This document shows, in pieces, positions 25,943 through 34,788 of a stretch of 64,000 nucleotides of DNA (within the stretch, counting starts at the first letter, position 1; each line of letters opens with the position of its first letter). The notes under the pieces are model-generated. The model worked only from the letters and a program-made list of their open reading frames with translations. It searched no databases and was not told the DNA's origin. The DNA lies in the NCBI RefSeq assembly GCF_020882245.1, contig NC_083598.1, positions 89,099,714-89,163,713 of the forward strand, written 5' to 3'. The translations under genes and the position numbers were made by a program. The stretch comes from Rhopalosiphum padi. Lineage: Eukaryota > Arthropoda > Insecta > Hemiptera > Aphididae.

Positions 25943-28900
25943 TCTTCCTGCAAGACTACCTTCTATCCAACACCTCGTATCTTCCTATAATTGTTCCATA
26001 ATACTTATTTCTGAGACTTGGTTACTTCCATCCCGTAATTGCTTTATTCCTCATTTTAATTTATTCAGACAAGATCGAGTCGATGGCTACGGGGGCGTCG
26101 CAATTGCCGCCCATACCTCACTTAATGTATCTTTAATAGAAATTAAACCCCCCTTAAAACAACTTCTCTTGGAAAATAATATCGATTTAATTGGTCTAAA
26201 AATAACAAATATTGACGGTTTACCTAATACATCATTCTGGTCCTGCTACAGTCCAAATGATTCACCTATCCCCTTTGAAGTATGGTACTCTCTCTTCCAA
26301 CTCACAGATCACAACTCTTTCTTTACAGGTGACTTTAATGCCCATCACCCAGCCTGGGGTTCCACTACGTCCACCAGACGGGGTAACTTAATCTACGATG
26401 CGTTGAACTCTTCTAATCTTAATATACTTAATAACGGCTCACCTACGCATGTAGGCAGACCCAACTCAACCAATTCGTGTATTGATTTATCCTTATCCAC
26501 TCCAAATTTATTCTGGCTTTCAACCTGGCGCATTATAGACGATCCTAACGGAAGTGATCATTTACCTATTATCATATCTGTCAATGTTACAAACCCTAAC
26601 TCCTTACCAAATAACAGATCTACCTTACCCAATTATCTCTCCCCCAATCTCAAATTTAACCTCAATAAAGCTGACTGGCCCCTTTTTTCTCAACTCATCA
26701 ATTCCTCTATCCCTCTTCTCAACACTTACACATGTCCATTAAAAGATTATGAACAGTTCACTCATATGATCTTAGATATTTCTAAGAAAACAATTCCTAT
26801 CAAACGTAATAACCTTAACAATTTCCCTCCCTCTCCCCCGTGGTGGAACTCCTCCTGTTCCAAAGCAGTTTCCAACCGCAAATCCTTATATAAAACCTTC
26901 ATTCGCTCAGGCTCCGTTCAAGATTATCTTACTTATCGCAATGCCAGCGCTGCAACCACACGTCTCTTAAAAGAATCTAAAAGACTAGCTTGGAAACAAT
27001 TTTGTACGAACCTCAACCCTTCTTCATCCATTCAATCTACCTGGACCACCGCTAAACGCTTTCGCAATAGTATTGTTACTCGCTCTCGTCCTCACAATGA
27101 CAGTTGGTTCAATGATTTCTGTTGTAAAGTAGCACCATGTTATGTCCCTTCATCTTCTGAAGCCTTACATAATTCAATTTTGCCTGCCTCAAATACACTT
27201 ACTAATCACATAATCTCCATGCCTATAACCTTAAGTGAGCTAAACGCCGCCATCGCCTCACGTAAATCAATCGCCTCCGGCCCTGACAACATTTCCCCTG
27301 TTATGCTCAAACACCTTCCTACTAATGCCGTCGAGTACCTCTTGAATATACTCAACAAAATTCTCCTCCTCAATAAAATTCCTGACTCCTGGAAAGAGTT
27401 TATAGTCATACCTATTCCCAAAGCCAACTCTACCACTGCATTTAGGCCCATCGCCCTGTCCTCAGCGTTATGCAAAACCATGGAATTTATTCTAAAAAAC
27501 CGCCTAGATTGGTGGCTCGAACATAACTCTATTCTCTCTGACAACCTATATGCTTTCAGAAAAGGAAGAGGTACACTTGATTGCCTCGCAAATTTTTCGA
27601 GTAAAATATACCAATCTTTTAACAACAAACATTTTTTACCTGCAGCCTTTATCGACATTCGTGGTGCCTTTGACTCTGTCCATATACCAACTCTCCTATC
27701 TCACCTTAATTCACTCCAACTACCCCCTATATTCATTAACCTTGTCTCCCTCCTGTTTTCACATAGAACTCTAAAATTCACATCCCCATACGGCTCTACA
27801 AACATACGCTCCACTTACACAGGTCTACCCCAAGGTAGCTGCCTAAGTCCCATTCTTTTTAATTTGTATATGAATTTCATTATTAAACAACTAAATACAC
27901 TTGGACATGAGTGCCTAGTGTATGCTGATGATCTTGTCATATTCTCCTACAATTCAAATATCGATCTCGCTATTGACTCTTTAAACAATTCGCTCAATCT
28001 CCTACAAAACCTTCTATCTTCTTCCTTTTTCTCTGTAGCTCCCGAAAAATGTAAGGCCATGATTTTCACTAGAAGACGTTACCTTCTCTCTTTAGATATC
28101 ACTATAAACGATTTTCCAATTCCAATTGTCCAGAACATAAAGTATTTAGGACTAACACTAGACTCCAAATTACGCTGGGCTCCGCATCTTCAACATCTCA
28201 TTAAATTTACCTCTCTTTGGGCCAATTTCCTTAGATCAATTTCCAATACGTGGTGGGGATCACATCCCTCCACACTTTTAATCATTTACAAAGCTGTTAT
28301 AAGGTCCAAACTTGACTATGGATGCTTTTTATCAGGCTCCGCATCCTATTCACATTGGAAAAAAATTAATAATCTCCAAAACTCCTGCCTTAAGTCAATT
28401 ATTGGTGCCCTTAAATCTACCCCTAATGCGGCCGTTGAGATCGAGACGGCATGCCCCCCCTTTAATATCAGAAACAGATGGTTGGCTGGTAAATTTCTAC
28501 TAAAAAACTTCTCCCTTCGTCATTCCACAATATTTAATTCCTTTCTTGACATATACTTCTCCTGGCGTTACGTTAAAAAATCTCTCCCAATTCTTGCCTC
28601 CACGGCATACTCCTTATCTTCAATCCGTAATTTTGTTACCAATTCTAAAATATTACCCTTATATGAAATTAATTATTTGGCTCTCTCCTACTCACCTATA
28701 GTTCACACCAACAGACATTTTCTGAACTTTACTTCCAAGGCACTTAAATCTATATCACCCATCATCGTCAACAATCTTTTCTTAGACTACATTCAAAATA
28801 ATTTTCCAAATTCCACCCTAATTTATACAGATGGTTCAGTTTCCCCTCTTTCGGCTGGTTACGCTTTTTTCATTCCTGACTTACACATCTCCATGTCTAA

Positions 28901-29684
28901 TAATCTACCCTCTTCTGCCTCATCATTCACTACGGAATGCTTCGCAATATTAGAAGCCCTTTCGACCATCTCTGCCCTCCCCCCCAGCAGTTATCTCATC
29001 GTCTCCGATTCCTTATCATGTCTTCTTAGCCTCTCCTCCGATTTTTTCAATTCCCGTCCTTCTCCTATTTCCATTAGGATCAGGCAACTTCTATATGAAC
29101 TTACCCTTTCAGATTTTATAGTTGAATTCCTTTGGGTGCCCGGCCATTCTGGTATAAAAGGAAATGAAATAGCGGACTCCATTGCAAAATCTACCTCCTC
29201 GTTCTGCTGTCCTTCTCCTACTCTAATTCCCTGGACCGATTTTTGTCCCTTATTAAAATACCATATTTATAATTTATGGCGCAACCAATGGAACGGACTA
29301 GCCCCCAATTATGCCTCTTGGTACAAAAATATCTCACCATCTATCCCCTCTCACCCTTGGTTTCACAACCTCAAATTAAATCGTAAAATAATTACCTCTT
29401 TTTCACGTCTAAGATTTGGACACACCTTACTACCTTCTCACTCTTATAAACTTTCTCTCAATGACTCTCCTTTATGTATGTTCCACGTTCACGATCCCAT
29501 GATTTGCGATATCTCACATATACTTTTTCACTGTCCCTCTCTGGTTCCCCAACGCAATACCCTCTTCACCCTAATCCACTCCTTTAATGTCAAACTCGAC
29601 ACTCAATCCATTCTCTCTTCACCAAATGTACCAATTATTACCTCACTTATATCCTTCATCAACCAGACTGGTTTAAAAATTTAA
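25911..29684 (+). CDS. LINE ORF2: endonuclease / reverse transcriptase / RNase H
   Basis: 1257 residues from the ATG at 25911, which leaves the endonuclease motif NILQWNVRSL at the N terminus; an upstream in-frame ATG at 25854 would add 19 residues. The APE-type endonuclease shows ISETWLL, GDFNAHHPAWGS and SDHLPII. The reverse transcriptase shows AFIDIRGAFDSV, GLPQGSCLSPILFNLYM and the catalytic YADD at about residue 671. The RNase H domain shows YTDGS (about 974), an acidic TECFAILEAL, SDS and GHSGIKGNEIAD (about 1078). A Cys/His motif near the C terminus (MICDISHILFHCP) resembles those of related LINEs. It overlaps ORF1 by 32 bp in the +1 frame, suggesting reinitiation or coupled translation. 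No stop or missing catalytic residue was seen. Confidence 0.93.
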   Translation: MVNILQWNVRSLPARLPSIQHLVSSYNCSIILISETWLLPSRNCFIPHFNLFRQDRVDGYGGVAIAAHTSLNVSLIEIKPPLKQLLLENNIDLIGLKITNIDGLPNTSFWSCYSPNDSPIPFEVWYSLFQLTDHNSFFTGDFNAHHPAWGSTTSTRRGNLIYDALNSSNLNILNNGSPTHVGRPNSTNSCIDLSLSTPNLFWLSTWRIIDDPNGSDHLPIIISVNVTNPNSLPNNRSTLPNYLSPNLKFNLNKADWPLFSQLINSSIPLLNTYTCPLKDYEQFTHMILDISKKTIPIKRNNLNNFPPSPPWWNSSCSKAVSNRKSLYKTFIRSGSVQDYLTYRNASAATTRLLKESKRLAWKQFCTNLNPSSSIQSTWTTAKRFRNSIVTRSRPHNDSWFNDFCCKVAPCYVPSSSEALHNSILPASNTLTNHIISMPITLSELNAAIASRKSIASGPDNISPVMLKHLPTNAVEYLLNILNKILLLNKIPDSWKEFIVIPIPKANSTTAFRPIALSSALCKTMEFILKNRLDWWLEHNSILSDNLYAFRKGRGTLDCLANFSSKIYQSFNNKHFLPAAFIDIRGAFDSVHIPTLLSHLNSLQLPPIFINLVSLLFSHRTLKFTSPYGSTNIRSTYTGLPQGSCLSPILFNLYMNFIIKQLNTLGHECLVYADDLVIFSYNSNIDLAIDSLNNSLNLLQNLLSSSFFSVAPEKCKAMIFTRRRYLLSLDITINDFPIPIVQNIKYLGLTLDSKLRWAPHLQHLIKFTSLWANFLRSISNTWWGSHPSTLLIIYKAVIRSKLDYGCFLSGSASYSHWKKINNLQNSCLKSIIGALKSTPNAAVEIETACPPFNIRNRWLAGKFLLKNFSLRHSTIFNSFLDIYFSWRYVKKSLPILASTAYSLSSIRNFVTNSKILPLYEINYLALSYSPIVHTNRHFLNFTSKALKSISPIIVNNLFLDYIQNNFPNSTLIYTDGSVSPLSAGYAFFIPDLHISMSNNLPSSASSFTTECFAILEALSTISALPPSSYLIVSDSLSCLLSLSSDFFNSRPSPISIRIRQLLYELTLSDFIVEFLWVPGHSGIKGNEIADSIAKSTSSFCCPSPTLIPWTDFCPLLKYHIYNLWRNQWNGLAPNYASWYKNISPSIPSHPWFHNLKLNRKIITSFSRLRFGHTLLPSHSYKLSLNDSPLCMFHVHDPMICDISHILFHCPSLVPQRNTLFTLIHSFNVKLDTQSILSSPNVPIITSLISFINQTGLKI

Positions 29685-29778
29685 TTTATTTGTAATATTA
29701 TTTTTGTTGTTAATATTGTTTTCTATGTAATATTTATAATCATAATTGTCGAAGCTAATTGTTTACAAAGTTTCTTTT

Positions 29779-29784
29779 AATAAA
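29779..29784 (+). terminator. LINE polyadenylation signal merging into poly(A)
   Basis: AATAAA sits at the junction with the 22-base poly(A) run (29782-29803), so signal and tail overlap. Confidence 0.5.
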
Positions 29785-29798
29785 AAAAAAAAAAAAAA

Positions 29799-29813
29799 AA
29801 AAACATATTTTTT
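29799..29813. repeat. LINE target-site duplication, right copy
   Basis: Matches 24175-24189. Everything after it up to 29923 is the 3' remainder of the hAT element. Confidence 0.85.
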
Positions 29814-29923
29814 GTATATTTAACTACAATTATTAAAGAATATTAGAAGAATATTATCAAATTTTTAGGAGAATATTAGCATCTTATTTTGGCTATTTTA
29901 AGAGAATATTATTCCGACCTCTA

Positions 29924-29931
29924 ATTATAAC
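29924..29931. repeat. hAT target-site duplication, right copy
   Basis: attataac directly after the right hAT terminus, identical to 22977-22984. Confidence 0.9.
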
Positions 29932-30961
29932 CGTTTGCCTATCAGCTGCTGCACAACAACAGGCAGCACTGCCTTAAGCGAGGATATTATAGTTAAAGGA
30001 ATGGATTACTGAGGGGTTGTAGTGAACTGTATAATTAAATAGATGTAACATAGATTTTAATTTTTGATAACAGTCCCCCAATTATAGAAGATATAATATA
30101 ATATTTTAAATCATAGGTGAATATTGAGAATAAATAATAAATAATAGATACAACAATATTTATATGTCATTACACTTTTCAATCGTAGAATCTTCCAATT
30201 CCGAAATTGATTCATTCGTTGGCATTTCGTCTACAAAATTTACAATGTTTTCATTGGATTTACTTATAATATGCATATGCGCAACTATTTAAGAGGTTCC
30301 ACAAGGTTTAATAAATCTTTACTCGTACAAGGAACGTAGATTCCTTCGTTTTTAGATGTACCATCCAAATTCTGCTGTCAGTGGTTCAGCTATTAATGTT
30401 GGTTTGACATCGGAAATGTCGGTATTATCAATACAATGATCATCCATCGGAACATCCTGATCCAATACATTCGAGGTAGGAAATACCTATTTACATTTAT
30501 TTAGATTTTTAGGTAGACAGAAATTAATTATTTTTTTAACTTATCTAGTTAATTTTCAACTCTTTAATATTCATCGTCGTTTAGATAAAATTCTAGTCAT
30601 CTACTGGTACCTATTTAGATATTTTAAAGACGAAAAAAAAATTTGAATATTTACCAGCAATATTGTTCTCAAGATTAAAAAAAATTGTTAGATATTTTAA
30701 CTAATATCCTATAATTTAAAAGTTATTCTTAAAATATAATGCTACTATTGTGTTTCCAGTACCTGGTTAAAAGATTATTCAGTAAGAATTAAGGAAATCC
30801 AAGTTCTAATACCCTTGGGTTACCGGATTAAATGATAAAAATGTTGATATGTTTTTATGGTGTAGAATCTACACTGTAGATCAATAGGGTTTTAACAATT
30901 ATAATTTTAACATTTATTATTTTTTTGTATAATTGTATTTATTCTATTATTCTATTGTTAA

Positions 30962-32300
30962 TAGGGGTTTCAATTCAAAACGGACTTTTTCCATTTTTAA
31001 GAAAATCGAGTTAGGTATTTATTCTAATAGAAATAATGGAGGGAAATCGAATGTCGAGGTTAATTTTTGGCTAACCTTACTTATTCCCTATGAAATAGTC
31101 GATCGAAAATCGCGTTTTTCTGCAAAACGTTCCTTTTCTAGGTGTACATTTTAATTAAAATGATTTATTTCCAATTTCCTACAAAATGCACTATTTCCTC
31201 ATATGTCAGCATAGGAGAAACAAATTTTTCATAGCAAAATGTGCTATTTCCTTAATTTCTGAGCAAAACGTTCCTTTTCCATTTTTTATCAAAATGTTAT
31301 TTTTCCTTTGTAGTTGTAATATAAGTTTAATATTTGTATTATGGAATTTTTTCAAAACGAACTTATTTTATATTGTCATCATCTCATAAACAAAATAGTC
31401 ATTAAATTTTTAATAATTAAAATATAAATTTGTATGCAGGGAAATTAAATATTTTTAATTTATATTTATTTTATATTTAAAAAAATGTTTACAAATCATT
31501 CCTAACTGCAATAGAACTATAGAAATCATAGACGGTGGCCTATCCATCTCTATTGTTATCAACAATAAAAATAAAAAACCATTAAGGTATAAAAAAAATA
31601 TTGTGAACATTTTTAATTTACGTTAAATTGATATTAGTAATAATTAATTATAGTTACTAAAAAGGCTGATATATAAATTATTTTTATTTTGTACTTTGTT
31701 TTATCATAAAATTTGATGTGATGTCCTTAATATGTTCTAATTTTGTTATATTTAATTTTATTTAAGTATTGGTAAGTTACCAACAGGGGATGCTATTTTA
31801 TTTTATTTTGTTTGTTATATTATTATATTTTATTCTAACAATTCAAACGTTTGAATACATTTTCAAATTGTTTTTTTTGTTTGTTCATTATTTTTTGATT
31901 TTTTGTGACTACAGTAACTACAAATTATATCGATAAATTAATATGATTTGAGTCTTCAGTGATCTTTAACAAAAGAACAATCTAGGTACTTGTGGAAATA
32001 GTGCATTTTGATAAAAATATATTTGTTTTTTTTCCAAAAGGTGCTTATTCTAGTGTTTTATTCATAAGGGACTTATTCCTGGAATAGGAACGTTTTGTTC
32101 AAAATCAATTTCTTTAAACTTAAAAATATATTAAAAAAATTTTAAGGAGAAAACTTCAGAAATAAATTTATCATTTTTTTTACCTATTTTTCAATATATC
32201 ACATGTTATCTAAATCATTTAAAAATCAGAGAAACAAAAAAAGAGCTGTCCTGAAAATTAGAAAAATGGAAAAGGTCCGTTTTGAATTGAAACCTCTCTA
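30962..32300. mobile_element. Long-inverted-repeat (foldback-like) DNA element
   Basis: About 1.34 kb bounded by inverted repeats of at least 33 bp with one mismatch: the left end contains ggtttcaattcaaaacggac, and its complement lies at 32272-32294. Subterminal motifs recur in both arms in mirrored orientation: aaaacgttccttttc (31125 and 31265 on the left; ggaacgttttg near 32090 on the right) and aaaatgcactatttcc (31185 and a variant at 31238; ggaaatagtgcatttt near 31995). No transposase frame is present. The target-site duplication is unclear. It could be a non-autonomous TIR element or foldback element. Confidence 0.6.
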
Positions 32301-32931
32301 AATTATACAGTATATTAATTATGCATGTTTATGAAAATAAATATTAAGAGGTATTTTCTAATTCTCGAAAGAACAAATAAAAAAGTAATGGTCATAAAAT
32401 GACATAAGTAATTATTAGCTGTTTACACTGTACAGTAGGTATTGACATATTTAAATATTTCGTAAACATTTGAACTTTAAATGCTTCTAAACGATTTTTA
32501 ATTATTTTTTGCTACATACAACTTGTAATAAACTTTGTATTAAAATTTAAAGATTTTTTGGATTGTACAGTTTGTTTTATAGTTATATCAAAAAAAAAAA
32601 TTTAGAAAAATCGAAAATTTCAATTGTCTATAAATAGCTTAAAAAAAGTCAAAATATTTTGAAAATTTAATCGTAAATAGATAACGCTAATATAAACATT
32701 TGGTAAAAGTTTCAAGTATTTATAATGATTGTTTTTTGTGTTACAGCAAAATTAAATAATTAATTTTGTCGAAAACTAGTTATGCTTTAGTATTCCCGTT
32801 TTCCGTTACTTTTTACAGTTTTCCTGACGCTTTTGAAAACTAATGGAAATTTTTACTTTTATTGTGTACCTATAGATTTTAGTATAGTATAATGAAAATA
32901 ATATATAGATTATGAACGTACCTGCAACACG
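32301..32931. other. AT-rich intron-like sequence
   Basis: Between the long-TIR element and exon A of the gene relic. Nothing recognisable. Confidence 0.5.
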
Positions 32932-33618
32932 TTACCAATTATGTTCACGTCTTTTGCATGCTCCTTCATTTGCGAATCAATTGTTTTTTGTTCTGGTGTT
33001 TCATATGTGCTTGTTTCAGGAACCATTCATCTGATTCGATTACTGCTTCACGTTTTCCGTCCATTTGATTAAACTTTTCGTAAACTTGCGGCGATACGTA
33101 AAACTTTACTTATATTAAGTAAAAACAATAAATAGCTTTCAATCAGAAAGTAAAAAAAACTAATAATTATTATAATAACAAACTGAATAAATATTCTATG
33201 AACACGTCAAGAAAATACGGTCCGGTGAATTCTAATATGCCAATGACAATATTTTAATAGTCGAACTATTGATATTTATTTTAAATAGCAACGGTTACTA
33301 ATGTAATCAATATTTATTCTGTTTAATTAAGCCGTATAACTATTTAAGTGAATAAACTTTTATGAAATAATAAAAAAGCACCATTTATTTGGAAACATAG
33401 AATTAAATTTTATTCTCATTCCAGAATAATATATGGTACAATCAAATTTTAGCAAGTCCGTTGATTTTATTATTCAGTTTTCTTTAAAATAAAAAAAAAA
33501 TATTTTATTTTATGTTCAACTGACTTAGAAACGATGAAATATAGATCATTATTACGCATAATTATGATGTTGAATTAATGAAAAATAGAGCTTAATTTAT
33601 CAATCAAATGATTTAATT

Positions 33619-33812
33619 CAGCGGTTCCCAAACTGTAAACCGCGGTGCCCTAGGAGCACCGCGAGCACTTTCTAAGGGCACCGTGGTCTACGTAAAATTG
33701 GTTACAATGAGTATTTTTTTTTGTTCTGTCTTTGGTGTTATTCACAGCAGGGCACCGTGGCTAAATTGGGTCCAAAAAAGGCACCACGGAAAAAAAAGTT
33801 TGGGAACTACTG
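33619..33812. mobile_element. hAT-type MITE (CAGCGGTTCCCAAAC ends)
   Basis: A 194-bp element starting cagcggttcccaaact and ending agtttgggaactactg. These inverted ends are the classic Charlie/Blackjack-like hAT signature. Internally it repeats short ggcaccg/cggtgcc motifs. The flanking 8-mers (atttaatt and acctagaa) no longer match, so the copy is old. Confidence 0.7.
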
Positions 33813-33954
33813 ACCTAGAAAAATACCTCTGGTATCATTTTTAATTCTCTATAACTTTTTTAACACAAAATTCAAATATATTAGCTGTGTATACATTTTA
33901 TATTTATATATTAAATAAATAAATATAAAATTATTATACTATTAATTTGTTACA

Positions 33955-34745
33955 ATAAATACACGTTAAATTATGAAGAAAATATAAAATAACTGTTTTT
34001 TTAACAAACATAATAATTATTAAAATACATAAAAAAATATTGTTACAATAGTATAAAAACATTCAAATAATAATGAAGAAAATATGAAAAAACTGCATTT
34101 TTAACAAACATAATAATTAATAAAATATATAAACAATTATTGTCACAATAATATAAAAAAAATTCAAATAATAATGAAAAAAATACGAAAATACTGCATT
34201 TTCAGCAAAAATAATAATAAATAAAATATATAAGCAATTATTGTAACAATAATATAAACACATTAAAATAATAATGAAGAAAATACGAAAAAACTGAATT
34301 TTTAACAAAAATAATAATAAATAAAATATTTAAACAATTGTTACAATATAAACACGTTAAAATAATAACGAAAAAAAAAATGAAAAAACTGGATTTTTAA
34401 CAAGAATAATAATTAATAAAATATATAAACAATTATTGTCACAATAATATAAAAACATTCAAATAATAATGAAAAAAAATATGAAAAAACTGCATTTTTA
34501 ACAAAAATAATAAAAAAAAACAATATATGAACAATTGTTACAATATAAACACAAAATATAATAATATGAAAATGAAGAAAATATGAAAAAACTGGATTTT
34601 TAACAAGAATAATAATTAATAAAATTTATAAGCAATTGTTCCAAAATAATAAACACGTTAAAATAATAACGAAGGAAAAACGAAGAAAAAACGAAGAAAC
34701 GGTATTTTTAGCGAACAAGCACAATAATTAAAAAATATATAAACA
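33955..34745. repeat. Minisatellite of about 100-bp units
   Basis: About eight imperfect tandem copies of a unit of roughly 95-105 bp. Each contains a core such as gaaaaaactgcatttttaac followed by an ataataattaataaaatata stretch and a caattattgt(c/a)acaataat hairpin. Units vary by small indels and substitutions. The array starts 29 bp beyond the TGS1 stop codon and so forms, or immediately follows, the TGS1 3' UTR. Confidence 0.8.
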
Positions 34746-34753
34746 ATGTTTTC

Positions 34754-34788
34754 AATTGGAGTAACGACAACTGTCAGTTACTCCAATT
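34754..34788. other. Near-perfect inverted repeat across the TGS1 stop codon
   Basis: Arms aattggagtaac (34754-34765) and gttactccaatt (34777-34788) are perfect complements. The loop gacaactgtca can pair further (gaca/tgtc), giving about 16 paired positions around a bulge. The TGS1 stop (34774-34776, minus strand) lies in the loop side, so the last codons and the first 3'-UTR bases are inverted copies of each other. Confidence 0.85.

Larger units (their letters stand above)
24190..29803 (+). mobile_element. Full-length I-superfamily non-LTR retrotransposon (LINE)
   Basis: A 5.6-kb LINE inserted into the hAT element in the same orientation. In order it has a short 5' UTR (24190-24271), ORF1, an overlapping ORF2 in the +1 frame, a 3' UTR of about 95 bp and a 22-base poly(A), bounded by a target-site duplication. 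The combination of a CCHC-type ORF1, an APE-like endonuclease, reverse transcriptase and C-terminal RNase H places it in the group containing I, LOA and R1-like elements rather than Jockey proper, which lacks RNase H. Both ORFs are uninterrupted with all catalytic motifs present, so it may be active or very recently active. Confidence 0.92.
22985..29923 (+). mobile_element. Deleted hAT transposon containing a nested LINE
   Basis: The ends are perfect 21-bp inverted repeats (22985-23005 starting tagaggtcggaataat, and its complement at 29903-29923), flanked by a perfect 8-bp duplication attataac, which is diagnostic of hAT insertion. Without the nested LINE the element would be only about 1.3 kb. 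Its only coding remnant is the C-terminal end of a hAT transposase (23443-23961), so it is a non-autonomous internal-deletion derivative. Preserved TIRs and TSDs indicate a fairly recent insertion next to copy 1 of the 0.9-kb repeat. Confidence 0.88.
30160..33103 (-). pseudogene. Frame-broken two-exon gene relic, unknown protein
   Basis: Exon A (32932-33103) follows an AG acceptor, reads FYVSPQVYEKFNQMDGKREA and continues, then needs a one-base frameshift to read VPETSTYETPEQKTIDSQ and onward to donor gtacgt. Exon B (30160-30486) follows an AG acceptor in the same phase and reads VFPTSNVLDQDVPMDD. It needs two compensating shifts (through NLDGTSKNEGIYVPC, then NENIVNFVDEMPTNES) to end at TAA. 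Acidic, Ser/Thr/Glu-rich composition. I do not recognise the family. Three frame breaks argue for a pseudogene; indel sequencing errors are the alternative. It lies downstream of TGS1 in the same orientation, and its intron houses a long-TIR element. Confidence 0.5.

Noticed and set aside
27206..27658. 150-codon minus-strand frame
   Set aside because: Antisense shadow of the LINE reverse transcriptase.
33955..34745. Possible CRISPR-like or satellite centromeric array
   Set aside because: Repeats are contiguous imperfect units without unique spacers, and the locus is eukaryotic; a plain minisatellite explains it.
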